From assembly GCA_017569305.1 (NCBI GenBank), contig CP069418.1:186001-250000 (forward strand): a stretch of DNA of 64,000 nucleotides, in the 5' to 3' direction. The translations under genes and the position numbers were made by a program. Source of the DNA: Clostridiales bacterium FE2011 (GTDB lineage: Bacteria; Bacillota; Clostridia; Christensenellales; Aristaeellaceae). This document shows positions 51,568 through 60,170 of this stretch, piece after piece. Every line of letters starts with the position of its first letter. The first letter of the stretch is position 1. The notes below the pieces were generated by a model, which ran no database searches, was not told where the DNA came from, and was given only the letters and a program-made list of their open reading frames with translations.

Positions 51568-52266
51568 ATGTCACGTATGATTCAGCTGGATGCCCGCCTC
51601 TCACTGGCCTATGATCTTTATGATCCCTGTGATCTGGCGGCTGACATCGGCACAGACCACGCCCATCTACCGGCCGCGCTCCTGCAGCGCGGCCGCTGTC
51701 AGCATATGATCCTGACAGACCTGAGTGAAAGCGCGCTGAAAAATGCCCGGGAAACCGTTATTCGCTGCCGTCTTTCCGACCGGACAGATCTCCGCGCCGG
51801 CGACGGCCTTCAACCGCTTGAAGAAGCCTGCGGCATGATTTCCATTACCGGCATGGGCGGCCGCACCGTCCATGATATCCTGCTGGAAGGTGCCGGCAAG
51901 CTCAGGGGTGCCTCCCTGGTGCTTTCGGCGCATACGGATCTTCCCCTGATCCGGGAAGCGGTTTGCCGCATCGGTTACCATCTGGACCGGGAGGAGCCCT
52001 GCTTCTGCGCGGGTCGTTATTATCTTGTGCTTCGTGCCCGGCCGGGGGCCTGCCCGCTCACCCCGCGTGAGCTTCGGCTGGGCGGTCCCCTGTTTGAGTC
52101 TCAGTCGTCTCAGCTGATTCCCTATCTGACCCGGCGCCGGGAAGTCCTTCAGGACAAACTCCGCGGCCTTGTCTCCGCGGACAAACCTGAGGAATCCCTC
52201 ATCGCCCAGGTTCGGGAGGATATCGCTTTCTATGACGGAATGATCGGGAAAGGAAGAGAATCATGA
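51568..52266 (+). CDS. trmK: tRNA (adenine-22-N1)-methyltransferase TrmK
   Basis: A 232-residue SAM-dependent methyltransferase for m1A22 in bacterial tRNA. The N-terminal Rossmann domain begins LDARLSLAYDLYDPCDLAAD with the SAM loop ADIGTDHAHLPAALL (about residues 29-43) and ITGMGGRTVHDILLEG; the C-terminal ~75 residues form the helical extension of the family (REVLQDKLRGLVSADK). It starts 3 bases after rpoD and overlaps the nif3 gene by 4 bases, the usual rpoD-trmK-nif3 order in Bacillota. Confidence 0.92.
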   Translation: MSRMIQLDARLSLAYDLYDPCDLAADIGTDHAHLPAALLQRGRCQHMILTDLSESALKNARETVIRCRLSDRTDLRAGDGLQPLEEACGMISITGMGGRTVHDILLEGAGKLRGASLVLSAHTDLPLIREAVCRIGYHLDREEPCFCAGRYYLVLRARPGACPLTPRELRLGGPLFESQSSQLIPYLTRRREVLQDKLRGLVSADKPEESLIAQVREDIAFYDGMIGKGRES

Positions 52267-53033
52267 CCGTAAAGGACGTTTATGATCTCATTGATCATGC
52301 TGCCCCGTTTGAAACCCAGATGGAATCCGACAATTCCGGTTTCCTCGTCGGCTCCGCCTCGCAGGCTGTCGATACCATTCTCTTTGCGCTTGACGTCACA
52401 CCGGCCGTCATTGACGAAGCAGTTTCCCTCGGGGCACAGCTGATCGTCACCCATCATCCGCTCATGTTCAGCCCGGTTCACTCCCTGACGGATGACACCT
52501 ATGAAGGCAAGCTGATCCGCCGGCTCGTCCGGGAGGATATCAGCCTGATTTCCGCCCACACAAATCTCGACCAGGCTCCCGGCGGCATCAACGACACCCT
52601 GGCGGAACGCTGCGGACTCTCGGACGTTTCCGGTGAAGGTTATTTCCGCTGCGGCCTGCTGCCCGCCCCCCTCTCTGCCGGGGATTTCGCCGCGGATCTG
52701 CGCAGGCGTCTCCATAGCGAGGTTCGTCTCATGGGACCGGCGGATGCGGTCATCCGGAAAGTCGGTCTTTGCAGCGGCGGTGGAAGCGATTTCTGGAATC
52801 TCGCCGCGGATGCCGGCTGTGACGCCTTTGTCAGCGGTGAAATCCGGCATCATCATGCCCTTGCCATGGCAGGCAGCGGCATTGTCGGGTTTGAGTGCGG
52901 TCATTTCGGTACGGAGGAACCCGGCATCCGTGCCCTTGCGTCGGCTTTACAAAACGCTGTCAATACGGTAGAATGTAATGTGCGGATATATGTGTCGGGT
53001 GTATCCGCCTATTCGTTTATCCGGCAACCGTGA
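52263..53033 (+). CDS. Nif3-like dinuclear metal centre protein (YqfO/NIF3 family)
   Basis: A 256-residue member of the NIF3 family. Metal-binding motifs are VTHHPLMFSPVHSLTDD (about residues 62-78), ISAHTNLDQAPGGINDTLAE (about 98-117) and the C-terminal VGFECGHFGTEEPGIRALAS. The central PII-like insert found in B. subtilis YqfO is absent, so this is the short form. Family members have been proposed to hydrolyse GTP-related compounds, but function in most bacteria is not settled. ATGA overlap with trmK. Confidence 0.9.
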   Translation: MTVKDVYDLIDHAAPFETQMESDNSGFLVGSASQAVDTILFALDVTPAVIDEAVSLGAQLIVTHHPLMFSPVHSLTDDTYEGKLIRRLVREDISLISAHTNLDQAPGGINDTLAERCGLSDVSGEGYFRCGLLPAPLSAGDFAADLRRRLHSEVRLMGPADAVIRKVGLCSGGGSDFWNLAADAGCDAFVSGEIRHHHALAMAGSGIVGFECGHFGTEEPGIRALASALQNAVNTVECNVRIYVSGVSAYSFIRQP

Positions 53034-53066
53034 CAGGCGGTGATCCTGTCAGAAGGAGGCTCCTTT

Positions 53067-53768
53067 ATGGAAAAGTATGAAGCACTGTGGGCTTACCAGG
53101 TGGAAGACATGAAAGCAGACGCCATCGCCCTGGCTATTAAGCGTTCCCCGACCCGGCAGAAGCTGGAGAAGGCCCGTGACTTTATCCTGGATCGCCAGAA
53201 GCAGTACAAGCAGATCGAAGAGGATATCGGCGCCATGGTGGACCGCAAGGACATCATTGCCCAGGCCATCGTCCGTTCCAAGGAACAGCTGGACAGCCTG
53301 CAGAAGCGCTTTGAAGCCGCTCCGCCCACCACGTCGGACGAAGTCAAATCCCTGCTTGCCGAAGTCAGCCGCTGCCGCGATACGATCCGTCAGTATGAAG
53401 TGGAGATCAGCCGTATCGTGAAGGAAACGGATGCCAACGAAAAACTGCAGCGCAGCGTTCGTCTGGATGCCGCCAATGCGAAGAAGTCCTTCGACCAGCT
53501 TAAGGCCGATTATGAAGAGGAGTCCAAAAGCAAGAAGGAAGATCTTGAGAACCAGCGGGCGAAAGCCAAAGAGGTCATGGATCAGGTGGATCCCGCTTTG
53601 CTGGAGGAATACGAGACCATCAAAAAGCATATCTCGCCCCCTGTGGCCCGGCTTATTCATGGTCAGTGCTCCGGCTGCAACACTTCCCTTCCCTCTGCCA
53701 TCCTTTCAAAGATCAAGGGCGGCACGCTTGTGGAATGCGAAACCTGCGGACGGATGATCATCCCGTAA
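53067..53768 (+). CDS. Coiled-coil protein with C4-type zinc ribbon (COG1579/CdsZ-like)
   Basis: A 233-residue protein. Residues about 15-180 are a long helical coiled coil rich in Lys, Glu and Arg (LEKARDFILDRQKQYKQIEE, DYEEESKSKKEDLENQRAKA); the C-terminal zinc ribbon is CSGCNTSLPSAI ... ECETCGRMIIP with two Cys-x-x-Cys pairs (about 204-231). Similar proteins occur directly after nif3 in many Bacillota and have been proposed to act on translation or ribosome-linked processes. The ATG at 53067 has AAGGAGG 7 bases upstream. Last gene of the dgt-dnaG-rpoD cluster; a bidirectional terminator follows. Confidence 0.88.
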   Translation: MEKYEALWAYQVEDMKADAIALAIKRSPTRQKLEKARDFILDRQKQYKQIEEDIGAMVDRKDIIAQAIVRSKEQLDSLQKRFEAAPPTTSDEVKSLLAEVSRCRDTIRQYEVEISRIVKETDANEKLQRSVRLDAANAKKSFDQLKADYEEESKSKKEDLENQRAKAKEVMDQVDPALLEEYETIKKHISPPVARLIHGQCSGCNTSLPSAILSKIKGGTLVECETCGRMIIP

Positions 53769-53781
53769 GCATTCGGATAAC

Positions 53782-53812
53782 AAAAAGGCCCGGACATCAT
53801 GTCCGGGCTTTT
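53782..53812. terminator. Bidirectional intrinsic terminator
   Basis: Stem GCCCGGAC / GTCCGGGC (53788-53795, 53801-53808) with TTTT after it on the plus strand and CCTTTTTG on the minus strand. It serves the zinc-ribbon gene and the convergent LRR gene. Confidence 0.88.
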
Positions 53813-53826
53813 GTATTGCTTATGAA

Positions 53827-54540
53827 TCAGTAAAGGATTTTCAGTTCGGGCGAGCAGCCTGCGAAGGAATCCTCTTCAATGGAGACGTCCTTGCCTGAAG
53901 GAATAGAAACCTTGCTCAGCGATGCGCACATCTGGAAAGCGCCGGGGCCGATTGCCTTCAGCTCGTCGCCGAATGAAATCTCCTCCAGGTTTGTGCAGGC
54001 CAGGAATCCGAACCGGCCGACTTCCTCCAGGGAGGCAGGCAGCTGTACCTCGGACAGCTCCGTGCATCCGCCGAAGCAGCACTCATCAATCATTGTAACG
54101 CCTTCAGGAATGACGATATCGTGCAGGTGAATGCACTTGAAGAACGCCATGTTCCCGATGGAACGGATCCCCTCGGGCAGCATTACGGACCGGACCGCTT
54201 CATTGTAGGCAAACATGTGGGCACCGACCGCAACAACCGGATGACCGTCCACCGTATCGGGTATCACCACGTCACCGGACGTTCCGGAATAATTGGTCAG
54301 CAGGGCGCCTTCCCCGTCGTCTGTCATCTGGTATACATAGTCCCCGCAGACGAACTTTTCACCGGTATCATATCCGGCGATGGTTTTGAAGTCGCTCGTT
54401 CCGGCTTCTTCTTCAAATGTGCTGCCAGGATCATCATCCAGCCAGTCATCATCATCGTCGTCCCACTCATCGGCATAGGTGGGCACAGCGCAGAGCATTA
54501 CACACAGCGCCAGCATGATCAGCAGGAATCGCTTCATCAT
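53827..54540 (-). CDS. Small secreted leucine-rich-repeat (BspA/LRR_5-type) protein
   Basis: About 237 residues. Signal peptide MMKRFLLIMLALCVMLCAVP, cut near TYADEW, followed by a very acidic stretch (EWDDDDDDWLDDDPG) and then about five LRR_5 repeats of ~23 residues with the pattern I-P-x-G-V-x-x-I-x-x-x-x-F-x-x-C (IPEGVTMIDECCFGGCTEL, LPASLEEVGRFGFLACTNL). Such repeats form a solenoid on surface or secreted proteins and often bind protein or glycan. The frame is open to 54696, but GGGAGGTG precedes the ATG at 54540 by 6 bases and gives a proper signal peptide. No catalytic domain. Confidence 0.82.
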   Translation of the reverse strand: MMKRFLLIMLALCVMLCAVPTYADEWDDDDDDWLDDDPGSTFEEEAGTSDFKTIAGYDTGEKFVCGDYVYQMTDDGEGALLTNYSGTSGDVVIPDTVDGHPVVAVGAHMFAYNEAVRSVMLPEGIRSIGNMAFFKCIHLHDIVIPEGVTMIDECCFGGCTELSEVQLPASLEEVGRFGFLACTNLEEISFGDELKAIGPGAFQMCASLSKVSIPSGKDVSIEEDSFAGCSPELKILY

Positions 54541-54571
54541 TATGCACACCTCCCGAATTTTATACTCATAC

Positions 54572-54600
54572 ATTATATAGCATAATATTATAAAAATCAA
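54572..54600 (-). promoter_or_regulatory. Predicted promoter of the LRR protein gene
   Basis: Minus strand TTGATT (54595-54600), 17-base spacer, perfect TATAAT (54572-54577). Confidence 0.7.
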
Positions 54601-54623
54601 CACACAAGATATCATAGAAGGGA

Positions 54624-54671
54624 TTGACGAACCGGCATGCTTGTGATAATCTTTGCTTGAAAACGTTACCG
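54624..54671 (+). promoter_or_regulatory. Predicted lacI-malQ-glgP promoter and LacI-type operator
   Basis: TTGACG (54624-54629) is followed by TGTGATAAT, an extended -10 whose GATAAT hexamer is 54645-54650 (15-base spacer; TAATCT at 17 bases is the alternative). TGAAAACGTTACCG (54658-54671) fits the GalR/LacI consensus TGnAAnCGnTTnCA at 8 of its 10 fixed positions and is followed by two more CGTTAC units, placing a likely autoregulatory operator at the transcription start. Confidence 0.5.
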
Positions 54672-54712
54672 TTACCGTTACCGGAATCTGGAGCAACGGG
54701 AGGCCTGAAACC

Positions 54713-55729
54713 GTGAAAGTCTACACAATTAAAGACATTGCCGCCATGGCCGGAGTCTCTGTTACAACGGTCAGCCGCGTGCTGAACAACCGCCCTGATG
54801 TGAACAGCGCCACCCGGGAAAAAGTGGAGCAGATCATCAGGGAATGCAGTTTTGTCGGCAATACGAATGCCCGTGGCCTGAAGCAGGGCAACGAAGTCAT
54901 CGGCGTCGTCATCCGCGGCCGTTCCAATCCCTTCCTCAGTTCCCTGGCGGAAGCGATCCTGGACCGGGCCGATACCGTTCCGGACAACTTTGTCACGGAG
55001 TATATCGATGAAAAAGCCGATGAGTTCCTCACCGCGCTTCGGATGACCCGGCAGAACCATGTCAAGGGGCTGATCTTTGTCGGCAGTCTCATTGATAAAC
55101 GTGTTGATGCCATCCGCGGACTGGATATCCCCATGGTCTTCACCACCGTGAATGCTGAATCCGCCGCCCTCGCCCGTGCTTCCTCCGTTGCTGTGGATGA
55201 CCGGAGCATGGGCCGCGTTGTCGCTGAGGAGCTGCTGGACTGCGGCCACCGTCGAATCGCCATCTTCGGTTCCAACCCCGTCGCCGGCGATTCACTGGCC
55301 ATGCGTTTCCAGGGCTTCTGTGACGCCTTCACCGACCGGGGTCTCAGCTATGATAATTCCCTGTACCGTGAAACCCGCTTCTCCTTTGAAGCCGGGTACG
55401 AGCTCGCCCGTGTATTCTTTACGGAGCGTCCGGACGCCACCGCTTTGTTTGCGATGAGTGATACCGTGGCGGTCGGTGCCATCCGCGCCCTGCGTGACCT
55501 GGGCAAGTCCGTACCGGATGACGTTAGCGTTGTCGGATTTGACGGCGTGGATATCAGCCGCTTCACAGTACCTCGTCTGACCACGGTGGAGCAGCCTGTC
55601 AGTGAGATTGCCCGCCGCAGCGTCAACCTGTTGCTGGATATGATGGAAAAGGGAGCCGCTCCCAGACATATTCTGGTGGATGCAGCTTTCCGTAAAAGAG
55701 AATCCATTGCGCCCTGTAACCGGGCATAA
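54713..55729 (+). CDS. LacI family transcriptional regulator of glycogen/maltodextrin genes
   Basis: A 338-residue regulator. The helix-turn-helix IKDIAAMAGVSVTTVSRVLN (about residues 5-24) is followed by the hinge and a sugar-sensor domain (VIGVVIRGRSNPFLSSLAEA, DVSVVGFDGVDISRFTVPRL). The start is GTG at 54713 with GGGAGG 9 bases upstream; the longer frame begins in the promoter. It is the first gene of a unit with malQ (21-base gap) and glycogen phosphorylase, so regulation of alpha-glucan breakdown is likely. The CGTTAC repeats upstream suggest autoregulation. Confidence 0.9.
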   Translation: MKVYTIKDIAAMAGVSVTTVSRVLNNRPDVNSATREKVEQIIRECSFVGNTNARGLKQGNEVIGVVIRGRSNPFLSSLAEAILDRADTVPDNFVTEYIDEKADEFLTALRMTRQNHVKGLIFVGSLIDKRVDAIRGLDIPMVFTTVNAESAALARASSVAVDDRSMGRVVAEELLDCGHRRIAIFGSNPVAGDSLAMRFQGFCDAFTDRGLSYDNSLYRETRFSFEAGYELARVFFTERPDATALFAMSDTVAVGAIRALRDLGKSVPDDVSVVGFDGVDISRFTVPRLTTVEQPVSEIARRSVNLLLDMMEKGAAPRHILVDAAFRKRESIAPCNRA

Positions 55730-55750
55730 CAGAAAGGAAGCGTCGTATTT

Positions 55751-57223
55751 ATGCGTTCCAGCGGCATTCTGTTGCATATCTCTTCCCTTCCTTCCCCCGG
55801 GGGCATCGGCTCCATGGGCGATGAGGCATACGCTTTTGCTGACTTCCTGCAGGCTTCCGGCATCCGGATCTGGCAGGTGCTTCCCATCGGGCCGACAGGC
55901 TACGGTGAAAGCCCCTATCAGTCTTCCTCCGTATTTGCCGGCAATCCCCTGCTGATTTCCTGCGGCCGTCTCCGCGACGAAGGTCTCCTGACTTTTGCGG
56001 ATGAGGAAGAGTTCGTCCCCTCCGATCCGGAAAAGGTGGAATATGACGCCGTCCGGGAGAACAAAGAAATGCTGCTCCGCCGCTGCTATGATGAATCCCG
56101 GGAGCGGCTGAGCGGACAGGTGAATGAATTCTGCCGGAAGAATGCCTGGGTGCAGGATTACGCCCTGTTCACCGCGCTGAAAAAGCATTTCGGCGGGGCT
56201 ATGTGGACAAAATGGCCGGATAAGGACATCCGTTTCCGCAGGCAGGAAGCAGTTGAGCGTTACCGGAAGGAACTGAGTGCGGAGATTGACTACCATATCT
56301 TCTGCCAGTACCTGTTCAGGAAGCAGTGGTTCAGCCTCAAGAAATACTGTAATGAGCGTTCTGTGCTGCTCTTCGGCGATATGCCCATCTATGTGGCTGA
56401 GGATTCCGCCGATACCTGGACGCATCCGGATATCTTCCAGTTGGATAAAAACCTTGTCCCGAAACGGGTTGCCGGTGTTCCGCCGGATTACTTCTCCGCG
56501 GACGGGCAGCTCTGGGGCAATCCCCTTTACCGCTGGCACTACCTGCGCAGCCGGAAGTACGACTGGTGGGTGGATCGCATGAAGGGAATGGCGGAATTGT
56601 ATGATATGATCCGGATCGATCATTTCATCGGTTTTGCCAACTACTATTCCGTCAAAAACGGTATGCCGAACGCCCGCAAAGGCCGCTGGGTCATCGGTCC
56701 CGGAAAAGCACTTTTCAAGCGGCTGGACCGCGAGGTCCCGGGAATCCGTATCATTGCAGAAGACCTGGGCTGTGTGAACAACCGTGTCCGGAAGCTCCTG
56801 GACTGGTGCGGTTATCCGGGCATGAAGGTGCTGACTTTCGGCTTTGACTCTGATGAATCCAATCCCCACTTCATCGGACTCTATGAAAAGAACACCGTAG
56901 CCTATACCGGCACTCATGATAACGACACTACCCTGGGATGGGCCAGGAAAGCCAGTCCGAAGGCTCTCGCCTTTGCGGAGAAAACCCTCGGATTCTCCGG
57001 GGCGGATGAAGCGCCTGAAGCCTTCATCAAAGCACTTTTCAAGGGGCCCTGCGATACGGTTGTGATCCCGATGCAGGATGTCCTGGGGCTTGATACCTAC
57101 GCCCGGATGAATTACCCCGGCACCACCGGTAACAACTGGCTCTGGCGTATGAAACCTGATCAGCTTTCCCTGGATCTGTCCATGAAGTATTACCGCTTAA
57201 ACAGGGAAACAGACCGACTCTGA
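55751..57223 (+). CDS. malQ: 4-alpha-glucanotransferase (amylomaltase, GH77)
   Basis: A 490-residue cytoplasmic enzyme that transfers maltodextrinyl groups between alpha-1,4-glucans. It begins with RSSGILLHISSLPSPGGIGS and IWQVLPIGPTGYGESPYQSS, the standard GH77 start; the catalytic Asp lies in MIRIDHFIGFANYYSV (about residues 288-303), the acid/base Glu in IRIIAEDLGCVNN (about 333-345) and the third Asp in YTGTHDNDTTLGW. AAAGGAAG precedes the ATG. It works with glycogen phosphorylase, the next gene, to consume short maltodextrins. Confidence 0.95.
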   Translation: MRSSGILLHISSLPSPGGIGSMGDEAYAFADFLQASGIRIWQVLPIGPTGYGESPYQSSSVFAGNPLLISCGRLRDEGLLTFADEEEFVPSDPEKVEYDAVRENKEMLLRRCYDESRERLSGQVNEFCRKNAWVQDYALFTALKKHFGGAMWTKWPDKDIRFRRQEAVERYRKELSAEIDYHIFCQYLFRKQWFSLKKYCNERSVLLFGDMPIYVAEDSADTWTHPDIFQLDKNLVPKRVAGVPPDYFSADGQLWGNPLYRWHYLRSRKYDWWVDRMKGMAELYDMIRIDHFIGFANYYSVKNGMPNARKGRWVIGPGKALFKRLDREVPGIRIIAEDLGCVNNRVRKLLDWCGYPGMKVLTFGFDSDESNPHFIGLYEKNTVAYTGTHDNDTTLGWARKASPKALAFAEKTLGFSGADEAPEAFIKALFKGPCDTVVIPMQDVLGLDTYARMNYPGTTGNNWLWRMKPDQLSLDLSMKYYRLNRETDRL

Positions 57224-57230
57224 TATCTGC

Positions 57231-57255
57231 GCGTCCGCCTGATACAGGCGGACGC
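57231..57255 (+). other. Strong hairpin between malQ and glgP without T-run
   Basis: Eleven-base arms GCGTCCGCCTG / CAGGCGGACGC (57231-57241, 57245-57255) with loop ATA, 50 bases before glgP. TCTGTATG follows, so termination is unlikely; mRNA stabilisation or processing is more plausible. Confidence 0.55.
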
Positions 57256-57304
57256 TCTGTATGATAAGACTGAAGGAATGTGTTACAAAAGGAGGATTCG
57301 GAAT

Positions 57305-59644
57305 ATGAACGCGAAACAGCTGCTGAAGGACGCAGAACAGCGTATGATGACCGAATATCACAAAGACCTGGCCCATGCATCTGCCCAGGAGCTGCACAAT
57401 GCCATCTCCGGTGCGGCTATGGACGCCCTGGCACCTGTCTGGGTCAAAAAAGAGGAAGCCCGCGCTTCCCGCCGTCAGGCCGCCTATCTTTCCATGGAGT
57501 TCCTCGTAGGCCGTCTGGTTTATAACAATCTTTACTGCATGGAACTGTTGGATGAAGTCAAAGCGCTGCTGAAGGAAAAGGGAGTGGACATCACCATCCT
57601 GGAGGATGTTGAGGATGACGCTTTCGGCAATGGCGGCCTCGGACGCCTCGCCGCCTGCTTCCTGGACAGTGCCGTCACCTGCAATGTCCCGCTGACCGGA
57701 TACGGTCTGCGTTTCCGCTACGGTCTCTTTAAACAGGAGTTTGTGGACGGACGCCAGGTGGAGCTTCCGGATGACTGGTCCAAATTCGGTGATCCCTGGT
57801 CTGTCCGCCGGCTGGATGAGGCCGTCGTGGTCTCCATGAAAACCGGCGATGTGCTGGCTGTTCCTTATGATATGCCCGTGGTTGGTTTTGGGGCGAAGAA
57901 CGTCGGAACCCTGCGCCTGTGGCAGACAGAAAGTCTGAACGAAATCGACTTTGCTGTCTTCAACAGTCAGGACTACGCGAAGGCAGCCGCCGCGAAAAAC
58001 CAGGCGGAGGATATTACCAAGTTCCTTTACCCCAACGACACCAAAAAAGAAGGCAAACAGCTCCGTGTCAAACAGCAGTACGTGCTGGTTTCCGCCACAA
58101 TGCAGGATATCCTGCGGGCCTACCGGAAGCGTCACGGCAGTGATTACTCCTTCTTCTCCAAAGAAGTGGCCGCCCAGCTGAACGACACCCATCCCACCAT
58201 GGCCATTCCGGAGTTGATCCGCCTGCTCGGCGAGGATGGCGTATCCTTTGAGGATGCCTTCCTTATCGCCCGGGACACCTTTGCCTATACCAACCATACC
58301 GTCATGCAGGAGGCGCTGGAAAAGTGGGATCTTTCCCTCCTCTCCTCCGTCTGTCCGCAGATTGTCTCCATCATAAAGAAGATCGACTCCCGTTTCCGCC
58401 GGGAAATGAAAAAGGCCGGAAAAGAGATCACACCTTCCCTGTGCATCATCCTGGACGGCCGCGTGCATATGGCGGAACTGGCAACCTATGCCACCCATGC
58501 CATCAACGGCGTGGCTGCCCTCCACAGTGAAATCCTCAAGAACGACGTTTTTGCCGACTGGTATCAGCTGTATCCGGAACGCTTCCAGAACAAGACCAAC
58601 GGTATCACCCAGCGCCGCTGGCTGGGTCTGTGCAATCCGGAGCTTTCCAAACTGATCACTGATCAGATCGGTCCGGGCTTTGAAACGGACCTGGACAAAC
58701 TGAAAGAGCTGGTTCCGAAGATCAATAAGTCCCTTTGCGGCAAGTTCCGTACCGTGAAGAAGACGAAAAAGAAGCAGCTCTGCGCTGAAATCCTGGCCAA
58801 AGAAGGGGTTGCGCTGGATCCGGAAATGGTCTTCGATGTCCAGGTCAAACGCCTGCATGAATATAAACGGCAGTTTATGAATGCCCTGAGCATCCTGGCC
58901 ATTTATGACCAGCTGAAGCGCGGCCAGCTGAAGGATCTTCCGCCGGTGGCCTTCATCTTCGGTGCCAAAGCCGCACCGGGTTACGACCGTGCAAAGGCCG
59001 TCATCCACTGGATCAACCTGATTGCCGATAAGGTGAACAATGATCCGAAGACCAAAGACCGGCTCAAGGTCGTTTTCATACGGAATTACAACTGCTCCTG
59101 GGCTGAAAAGATCATCCCGGCCGCCGATATTTCAGAGCAGATTTCCCCCGCAGGTACAGAAGCCTCCGGCACCGGCAACATGAAGCTGATGCTGAACGGT
59201 GCTGTAACGCTGGGCACCTTTGACGGGGCGAATGTGGAAATCGTTGAGGAAGCCGGTCGCGAAAACAACTACATCTTCGGCGCCACAGTGGAAGAGCTTG
59301 AAAAGATCAAAGATTCCTATGATCCTGTAAAGATTTACAACAAGAACGCGCTGCTCCGCCGGGCCCTTGACACCCTCACAGACGGTACTTTCCCGGATGA
59401 TGACGGCATGTTTGCCGAGCTGCATGACGCGATCCTGAAGGGCGCCTCCTGGCATAAGCCGGACCACTATTATGTGATGAAGGATTTTGCGGATTACTAT
59501 GAAACCAAACTGCAGGCCATCCGCGATGCGAAGGCTGACGAAACCGGTTTTGCCCGCAAATGCCTGATGAACGTTGCCTGCGCCGGCAAGTTCTCCTCTG
59601 ACCGTACCATCCGTGAGTATGCGAAGGACATCTGGAAAGTCTGA
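57305..59644 (+). CDS. glgP: Glycogen/maltodextrin phosphorylase
   Basis: A 779-residue GT35 phosphorylase releasing glucose 1-phosphate from alpha-1,4-glucans. Family blocks include AYLSMEFLVGRLVYNNLYCM, DAFGNGGLGRLAACFLDS, AAQLNDTHPTMAIPELIRLL, KTNGITQRRWL and the pyridoxal phosphate site EASGTGNMKLMLNGAVTLGT with its Lys (about residue 627). The N-terminal phosphorylation/AMP site of the animal enzymes is not obvious. The ATG at 57305 is chosen over an in-frame codon at 57278 because AAGGAGG lies 9 bases upstream. It forms a catabolic unit with malQ; the biosynthetic branching enzyme is far away at 3115-5142. Confidence 0.96.
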   Translation: MNAKQLLKDAEQRMMTEYHKDLAHASAQELHNAISGAAMDALAPVWVKKEEARASRRQAAYLSMEFLVGRLVYNNLYCMELLDEVKALLKEKGVDITILEDVEDDAFGNGGLGRLAACFLDSAVTCNVPLTGYGLRFRYGLFKQEFVDGRQVELPDDWSKFGDPWSVRRLDEAVVVSMKTGDVLAVPYDMPVVGFGAKNVGTLRLWQTESLNEIDFAVFNSQDYAKAAAAKNQAEDITKFLYPNDTKKEGKQLRVKQQYVLVSATMQDILRAYRKRHGSDYSFFSKEVAAQLNDTHPTMAIPELIRLLGEDGVSFEDAFLIARDTFAYTNHTVMQEALEKWDLSLLSSVCPQIVSIIKKIDSRFRREMKKAGKEITPSLCIILDGRVHMAELATYATHAINGVAALHSEILKNDVFADWYQLYPERFQNKTNGITQRRWLGLCNPELSKLITDQIGPGFETDLDKLKELVPKINKSLCGKFRTVKKTKKKQLCAEILAKEGVALDPEMVFDVQVKRLHEYKRQFMNALSILAIYDQLKRGQLKDLPPVAFIFGAKAAPGYDRAKAVIHWINLIADKVNNDPKTKDRLKVVFIRNYNCSWAEKIIPAADISEQISPAGTEASGTGNMKLMLNGAVTLGTFDGANVEIVEEAGRENNYIFGATVEELEKIKDSYDPVKIYNKNALLRRALDTLTDGTFPDDDGMFAELHDAILKGASWHKPDHYYVMKDFADYYETKLQAIRDAKADETGFARKCLMNVACAGKFSSDRTIREYAKDIWKV

Positions 59645-59706
59645 GGTTGCATTTACGTCCGCAACAGGATATAATCAGCTCATCAACCCGCCCGGAGGGA
59701 ATGCCC

Positions 59707-60045
59707 ATGTTTGAGACGATCGAGAACATTTTCGAGGTGTGCCTTGGCTGCGCCATCACCATCGTGGAGATCATCGGCGCGCTGATCATCCTGTATTACG
59801 TCATCAAAGCCCTAGTCTTCCTCCTGCAGAAGAAGCACAACGCCTGCCGCGGTTCGCTGACGATGGGGATCACGACGGGCCTGAACTTCCTGCTGGCCAG
59901 CGAAGTGCTCAAAACCATCATCGCGCCGGGCTGGAAAGAGATCGGCATGACCTGCGCGATCCTACTGATGCGCGCAGGCATGAGTCTCCTCGTCCACTGG
60001 GAAAACAAGCTGGAAGCGGAGAACGGGGAACCCGGAAACAAATAA
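59707..60045 (+). CDS. DUF1622 family membrane protein
   Basis: A 112-residue integral membrane protein with three hydrophobic segments (LGCAITIVEIIGALIILYYV; TMGITTGLNFLLASEVLKTI; IGMTCAILLMRAGMSLLVHW), matching the small DUF1622 family of unknown function. The ATG at 59707 is used; the ATG at 59701 is only 2 bases from GGAGG. It is 62 bases after glgP and has its own terminator. The role is unknown. Confidence 0.75.
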   Translation: MFETIENIFEVCLGCAITIVEIIGALIILYYVIKALVFLLQKKHNACRGSLTMGITTGLNFLLASEVLKTIIAPGWKEIGMTCAILLMRAGMSLLVHWENKLEAENGEPGNK

Positions 60046-60063
60046 TGCGGCCGATCACCGCAG

Positions 60064-60088
60064 GCGCCCCCTCCCGGGGCGCTTCTTT
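60064..60088 (+). terminator. Intrinsic terminator after the DUF1622 gene
   Basis: Stem GCGCCCC / GGGGCGC (60064-60070, 60076-60082), loop CTCCC, then TTCTTT. Confidence 0.75.
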
Positions 60089-60101
60089 ATATCCGAAGCG
60101 C

Positions 60102-60130
60102 TTGAAAAACACTCCATCTTGTATTAAAAT
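60102..60130 (+). promoter_or_regulatory. Predicted promoter of the aquaporin gene
   Basis: TTGAAA (60102-60107), 17-base spacer, TAAAAT (60125-60130), about 40 bases before the start codon. Confidence 0.6.
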
Positions 60131-60170
60131 ATGTCTAACATCCACAAGAGATGGAAAAAGGAGGAAGAAT

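Noticed and set aside
54663..54680. CGTTAC tandem units as a CRISPR-like array
   Set aside because: Three 6-base units without spacers in a promoter; an operator is far more likely.
59739..60170. An apparent 360-residue fusion in front of the aquaporin
   Set aside because: The first ~144 residues are out-of-frame reading of the DUF1622 gene and its terminator. The aquaporin has a strong AAAGGAGG site before the ATG at 60171 and the normal family length from there.
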